Origin: Anarhynchus alexandrinus
Taxonomy: Eukaryota; Chordata; Aves; Charadriiformes; Charadriidae
Length of the DNA: 64,000 nt
Assembly (NCBI GenBank): GCA_008711295.1
Contig: VUYV01000191.1
Coordinates: 1,430,740-1,494,739, forward strand
Direction of reading: 5' to 3'
In this document: one piece after another, positions 58,445-64,000 of the stretch
Numbering within the stretch: position 1 is the stretch's first letter
Layout: each line of letters starts with the position of its first letter
Translations under genes and position numbers: made by a program
Notes under the pieces: model-generated
What the model was told of the DNA's origin: nothing
The model's input: only the letters and a program-made list of their open reading frames with translations
Databases searched by the model: none

Positions 58445-61363
58445 TATAGGATACATACTCCTTCCTCAAAAGTAGGAAGCTTTTCTCTCAAGTTGTTTTC
58501 GTAAGGTAGCAATGTTTATTTAGTGGAAGTTGGTTTACCCTCCCTTCATGACCCCAGAGTGGGAGAGTGTTTTCTTGGACCCCTCTTTCTTCAGTGATGA
58601 ACTTCTGTGTTCACCTTATGCGTATTTGGGGGAATAGAATTAATATCTTTATCGTACCTTCTACCATTTGCCACGTGGACTTAAGATTCAGTCTTTGGTG
58701 ATTTCTAAAGCTTTTACCAGCATCACAGTTCCCACTTTTCATTCATGTGATCTCAGAAGGTTGTAAGATTTATGGATAGATTACAGACTGTAAAACCTGA
58801 CCATAATGGAGGAAGACAATCACTCATTTTTGGCTTCATCTTCTAGAAATGCTACTTTTCCAACTTCGCTATTTTTTGGTCCTGCAGGGCTCCAGTCCCC
58901 TGATAGGACCTGCCCTTGATATGCACAGGGGAAAACAGAGGGGTTTTGTTAAGCATTTCTTTGTCCTGTTTTATTGTGTCGTTATATTGAGTCCAATAAC
59001 CTGATAATCTCAAACCTGAATAAGTTTTCATGGGCTGAAAAAGGCTGCCCACAGACTTTGGCAGTATCATTTCCCGTATTTCCATTTTCTGCTCCAATAT
59101 TCAGAAATCTTACAAAATAAACAATGTTAAGTAACTTCAGCGTAGGATTTCTAGCTGGTTTATTTTTATACAAACTGTGGAAAAAAGACACCTACCTTAT
59201 GCCTGCTCCTGGTAATATGCAATTTAAGTAGAGGGACTTTTGTCATGCATTTTACATGAAGATGATGAGCATTCCATTGTATTCAAATGCTTGTGGAATT
59301 GCTGTAAAATGACATACAGCAGGTGGGCCAGTGTCATTTGGGGAAAGTCTCTCGGAGCCACGACTGGAGCCGCTGATGTCCCTCATTGGCATACCGTACC
59401 GCTGCAAGGCAACTCCTCTTCGCTTGCTTATCTAGTGCATGTTATTTTGGTGCAAATCGATCCCTTATTTTCAATTCATATTGGGGCTGTCATTTGCTTC
59501 TGCTTATTAATTTGTGGCTGCGAAAGGGAAGAAGTGAAAGGCAACCATTAAAAGCAGAGTTTGGTGCAGTGTAGTTTCAACAGCGAGGCGGGATGCTCCA
59601 AGGGCCGTGTTAAAAGTGCTTCTCTCATGGCTGATTGGACTTGAAGGGTTTTTCTTTTAACTTTGCGGTAACCTAACGAAATGTTTTCGCGTTTTAGCTA
59701 TGTCAGGCTATTCTGATAGCTGTTGTGAAGTCTTCTTCAGTATTTTACAGTGCTTTCTCTTAATTTTAATGGTGTCTTTGGGAATGTGTATAGCCAGGCA
59801 ATGTATCGATATGGATACTTATATACCATTATAGATTAAACTCTGTTAATGTAAATTAATGTCAGCTCAAAGAATAAGTATGCACATGCATTAAAAAAAT
59901 ATATTAGAGAAATAGATTAAGAGCATTTTGAGCTGTTTACATAACTGACATAATTAGTGTTGTAAAAAACCCAACCATTTTCTGTAATGAAATTACATAT
60001 AATCTGCTTTATTTGATTTTGAACCATTTTTCATTATCTGTTTAATTTAGATTTTCAGTTATCTAATTTAGAGAAGACCATTTTATAATTGTGAACATAT
60101 TATTTTAAACAAAATTAAGTAGAAGATTAAAACTCCTCATGTTGGAACATTGATTAACCAATCACATCCCTGTCACACTCTTCAACTATGGAATCTTAAA
60201 CTAAGGTATTCTTTCAGAAACTTTATGGAGCTTATGTTTCCAAAAGCTATAAAAGGGTATTTTCAGCTATCTAAGGTACTTTTGCTGCTTCGACCTCATG
60301 AAAGCCCATAGGTTGGGTTCCCTTGTTTGCTATGTAGAAATATTTCGTAATATTTATGGAATTATAAAACTGGTCCAAATACCTCTGAAATTAAGCCATT
60401 CTCTTTTTCTTGGAAGGGAACACAGGGAATGCTTTGCAAGCAGCGCAGGATGTATTCAGCTTAGATCTCCAGTGGAACTCCACTGCTTCATACTTATCCT
60501 TATACAGCAATTGCAATTCACAGGCAAGGTCAGGAATGGTTTTTCTTGGTTCATCTTTGATTTTGAAAAATTTATTCATCCTAACTTTGATTATATTAAA
60601 TAAGAAGTATGGATAGTAATAATAATAGCACTGTCATATTTGAAAGTACCTTCTTGTCTGCCGACAGATTTATCTCCCAGTGTTCCATCTGTCTTTTGTC
60701 TGTTGGGTTCCCCTTTCTTATAGAAGTGACATTTCTGAATTATCCAGAGAAATTGTGTTTCGAAATCATCATTAAATGTTAGAGATCATACTTTCAACCA
60801 ATTCTACTTCAGATGTAGTTCACAGCCTTGTGTGGTTCGTAAGCCGTGCCTTTCTTTTATAGGAGTCATTGTCAAGGCGGTTGGGTACACGTTGGGTCCA
60901 TCCTTCCTCAACATGTTCTCCAGACCGCTGCTGGTTACCTAACATAGGCTAGAGTGGTCCTTAAGGATTGCCGAGCTGTGTCCCAGGCTGCTGCAGCCCC
61001 TCAGGAAACCTCAGCCAAGAACAGTGGGGCTTAATGTCTCCTTAGGGGTGGGAGGCCAGAAGGAAGCTTCAGCTGCCGTTAGCTGGGGTTACAGATCCTC
61101 TGATTTCCTCTGCTCTCAGAGCTCTCCGGCACATCGCTTACACCTGGCAAACAGACCTCACGTGCTAATGGTATTCACTGTCTGCGAGGACTCAGACGTT
61201 ACAGCTATACCCTTTGGGACAGCAGAGCCATGTTCAATTACTACTAAAATTCACAGCAGTCACTTACTGATGCTTGTGACGCATAATTTATAGAATGATC
61301 ACCTTTTAAAATGTGTGAACTTTCCTTGATGACAAAATTACAGTTCCTCGGTATTCTTAACAA

Positions 61364-61385
61364 GGCTGTGAATAGGCTGTGAATA
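61364..61385. repeat. 11-bp tandem duplication
   Basis: GGCTGTGAATA occurs twice head to tail. Confidence 0.85.
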
Positions 61386-62176
61386 GGCAGATAATATTGT
61401 CTAAAGCATAGCTGGAAGAATCTCCTGTGTTATTTGAATAGTACTGTAATTTGAAAATGTGATTGGTCTGTTTCATAAAATAATGATCTTTTAAAAATTT
61501 TCAGAACTCACTGCAGACGTTGAAGTGTCTGATAGCTTTCCAAACAGGTTAAAATTAGGCCAAACACTGAAAACTAATAATGTTTATCTCTGACATTTAG
61601 ATCTGCAGGTGTGACTGTATTCAGCAAATGAATCAAACTGCAGCAGCTTTGCTACAGAACTTGGGTCTGGTACTTGTATAGCTTAAATAGAGAGGAGAGA
61701 AAAGGGATCAAAGTTCAGAGTATGTAAGTGCACAGACATTTCCATTGGGCAAATCTAACATACAACATCTTGTACCTCAGAACGTACCTTGCCATGCTGT
61801 TAAGAAAAACCCTTCTGTTTTCTCTACCTTCCCTGCTTCTTACTCTTCTTTCATAATTTCTTTTTTTTTTCCTTCGGCTTTAATTACTTTGTTCTAAAAG
61901 CACCGACAGTTTCTGACCCCTACAGAAACAGGAAGAAGGCAATTCTGTGCTTCTGATGGACCGGGTTTTCTGAAGCAGTGATCTATCCCAGTACACAATA
62001 CAGATTTAGAAAATTACTTTTCAGGAGACATATGCACTTTCAAAGTAACAATAAAGTAATCAGTGCATTTCATGTGACAAGGTGTATTAATTTACTTTCA
62101 GCAGAAATAATTTGAGATCTATATCAAGGCAGCTTTATAATGGTATTTTTCTATACAAGTTTTGTTATTTATCCTG

Positions 62177-62205
62177 CTTTTACCTCTACCTCTTTTTACC
62201 TCTAC
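62177..62205. repeat. 17-bp-period partial tandem repeat
   Basis: TTTACCTCTAC occurs at 62178-62188 and 62195-62205. Confidence 0.75.
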
Positions 62206-64000
62206 TTGCCATTAAAACAATATTACTTCATGGCTGAAAACTAAGTGGTACAGCTTTCCATTTTGCATCTATAAATGATTTCTTTGGCAATAGGGGCATA
62301 AGCACAGATGCATTTAACTTTATATGTTATTTTCAAACTTTTCCAAATACTATAATTTATTCTTTTTCTTCTGGGCTCTTGTGGTCCACTAGCCTGATTT
62401 ACTTTTTTTTTTTTAAAGCATTTATATTATTTATAGCCAGGAACAGACTGTAATGTATTTAGCAGAGAACTGTAGGCTCTCAGGGTGAACAAAAGAAAGA
62501 TAAAATGTCTTTGGATTTCTCAACTCTTTTCTGTCAGAATAAAATGTGACTCAGTGTGGAGACAACCTACACGCAGCCTTTCTCCACCCGCCAACCAGCC
62601 CAATGGAGCTTTCTTTTGACTCAGCTGGATGTTGCTGCTGCTTTCAGATACAGAATGATCCTCTTTGATTCTGTACTGTATTACTGGATAAAGAGCAGGG
62701 AGGGAGAGGTGAAGCACGCAGTAACAGTATTGTTGTCACGTTTACGGTTTGACCATAATCTTGTGGATTCAATCACAGTTTTTCTTCATTATTAAGGGAA
62801 AAAAACCCCACCACTTTGAGTACATCTAAATTATACAGAGTGATACTAAAGGTTCTAGAGTATGAAATCTAAAGAATCTGCATCTCATACATTTTTGAAG
62901 TATTATTTCAGACTGATCAGAATCTCAATTGACCTTCAGTTCAGAAAAGAAGGAATAGGTCGGACCCTGCCCTTATGAATGAAGAGCAGTGGTTCAGGCT
63001 TTCTCTGTTGGTGATTTCCTTTGTAAATTACATAAACCTTGCCAGCCTCAGTTTCCTTTATGCTATATATGATTTATGTTCCTTGGGTGCTTTTAGGAAT
63101 ACTGTGCTATAAGCTGTAATATCTAAATATAAGTACCCAAATCATTCAGTTTCCATAAGAATATAATTTCATTTTATACCTGCTTGGTTTTTGTTCTTGT
63201 TGCCCGGCCAGCGGAAAGGTGAAGAGGAAGGCTACATGAGGCCTCTCCAGTGTTTGGGCATTCCTATATCCATGGACAAATACAGTTTCTTCATTTAGTG
63301 AAGTGAAAATACTTCTTTTGTCCAGTTCTCTAGGGACACATAGATTGTTTGCTCTTTAGATCCATACCTTCCTCAAAAGGGGTCCCTGGAATATTATAAG
63401 AAGAAGGTACCCTCTTTTTCCTGAGGTAGCAGTGGACTCTTCTTCATTTACCAGAGGAATCAAAGAGACACTCTCCCAAACGAGGCTGTTCTCACGTACC
63501 ACTGTTGTGTCTCTAATTTGTGAGCCTTTCGGGCAGAGAGTTTTTATGATGGGTGTGTAACACCTTCAGATCCCGACAGAAGTACTAATACTGCTGCATT
63601 ACAGGCAGCAGTTCTTTTAGCCCTGAGAACAGCCGTTCTCTGTGCAACTCTTTTTCAGTGAAATTGAAATTCACCCGTTGTGCCTTGTGCTAAAGACAAT
63701 AGAGAAAATACAACCCCCTAATTAGAAAGAAAAGGGTTGATGTTTTACCAGTGCAGTCCTGATGAATGTTTGAGTTTTAAAGGAAATAGCAAATAAAATA
63801 AAAATCTACCAGAGGAGAAATTGGCTATTTCGGTTATTGTCCACAGTTGTGCGGTTTTGAATCATTTCATTTCTTCCATTTACCCAATCCACCTGCAAAA
63901 GTGAACAGAAAAGAGAAATGTTTCTTTTTCGTGATCATCTCTGTGCAGAAGGACCAAGCTTTATACAGTTTCAGTGTTTGAAGAGAATGGAAAAGTAAGT

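Larger units (their letters stand above)
58445..64000. other. Non-coding stretch with one conserved-looking patch
   Basis: No CR1, RNA gene or convincing exon. About 59240-59720 looks like a conserved non-coding element (see findings). 60.9-61.3 kb is GC-richer with an 89-codon ORF (61024-61293) that shows no domain. Minor tandem repeats at 61364 and 62177. Confidence 0.45.

Noticed and set aside
61024..61293. 89-codon ORF in a GC-richer patch
   Set aside because: No recognisable domain and no convincing splice sites at its ends.
1..64000. CRISPR arrays, bacterial operons, tRNA or rRNA genes, full-length LTR retroelements
   Set aside because: I looked for regular spaced repeats, tRNA B-box-like motifs and paired long terminal repeats and saw none. 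The sequence is animal nuclear DNA.

Overview
The window looks like AT-rich, gene-poor DNA from a bird nuclear genome. The evidence is the repeat content. Nearly every recognisable repeat is a 5'-truncated CR1 LINE whose 3' end carries the typical avian terminal octamers (ATTCTATG-type). No L1, Alu-type SINE or full-length LTR element could be recognised. I could not tell the bird order from sequence alone. There are no tRNA or rRNA genes, no CRISPR array, no bacterial operons and no long cellular open reading frame; most ORFs above 60 codons are chance or lie inside CR1 copies.

Layout. 1-15 kb is mostly unremarkable non-coding DNA with a CR1 tail (2.04 kb), an inverted pair of near-identical CR1 3' ends (5.2 and 6.2 kb) and a possible very old CR1-like tail (8.04 kb). 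At 15.0-19.2 kb two exon-like segments on the + strand (15010-15107 and 19062-19209) have splice signals, compatible phase, an in-frame stop and a downstream AATAAA. They may be the last two exons of a gene that starts upstream of the window; I do not recognise the protein. The proposed intron holds two CR1 copies. 19.3-43 kb is gene-poor, with diverged CR1 copies at 23.7 and 27.1 kb and a 770-bp CR1 with remnants of reverse-transcriptase ORF2 at 28.8-29.6 kb.

Six single-base N characters occur (31786, 34790, 34878, 38211, 43314, 44108). Four of them (34878, 38211, 43314, 44108) lie between copies of the same sequence. These look like unmerged overlapping contigs or haplotypes rather than real tandem duplications. 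The clearest case is 43045-44653, where one whole intermediate contig appears redundant.

44.6-64 kb holds further CR1 copies (46.2, 52.8, 54.1 and 57.9 kb). Between them are several repeat-free stretches with homeodomain-like, NFI-like and TEAD-like motifs that resemble vertebrate conserved non-coding elements. This is pattern recognition only and needs an alignment. I found no convincing new biological system. The most useful leads are the putative terminal exon pair, the assembly redundancy and the candidate regulatory stretches.
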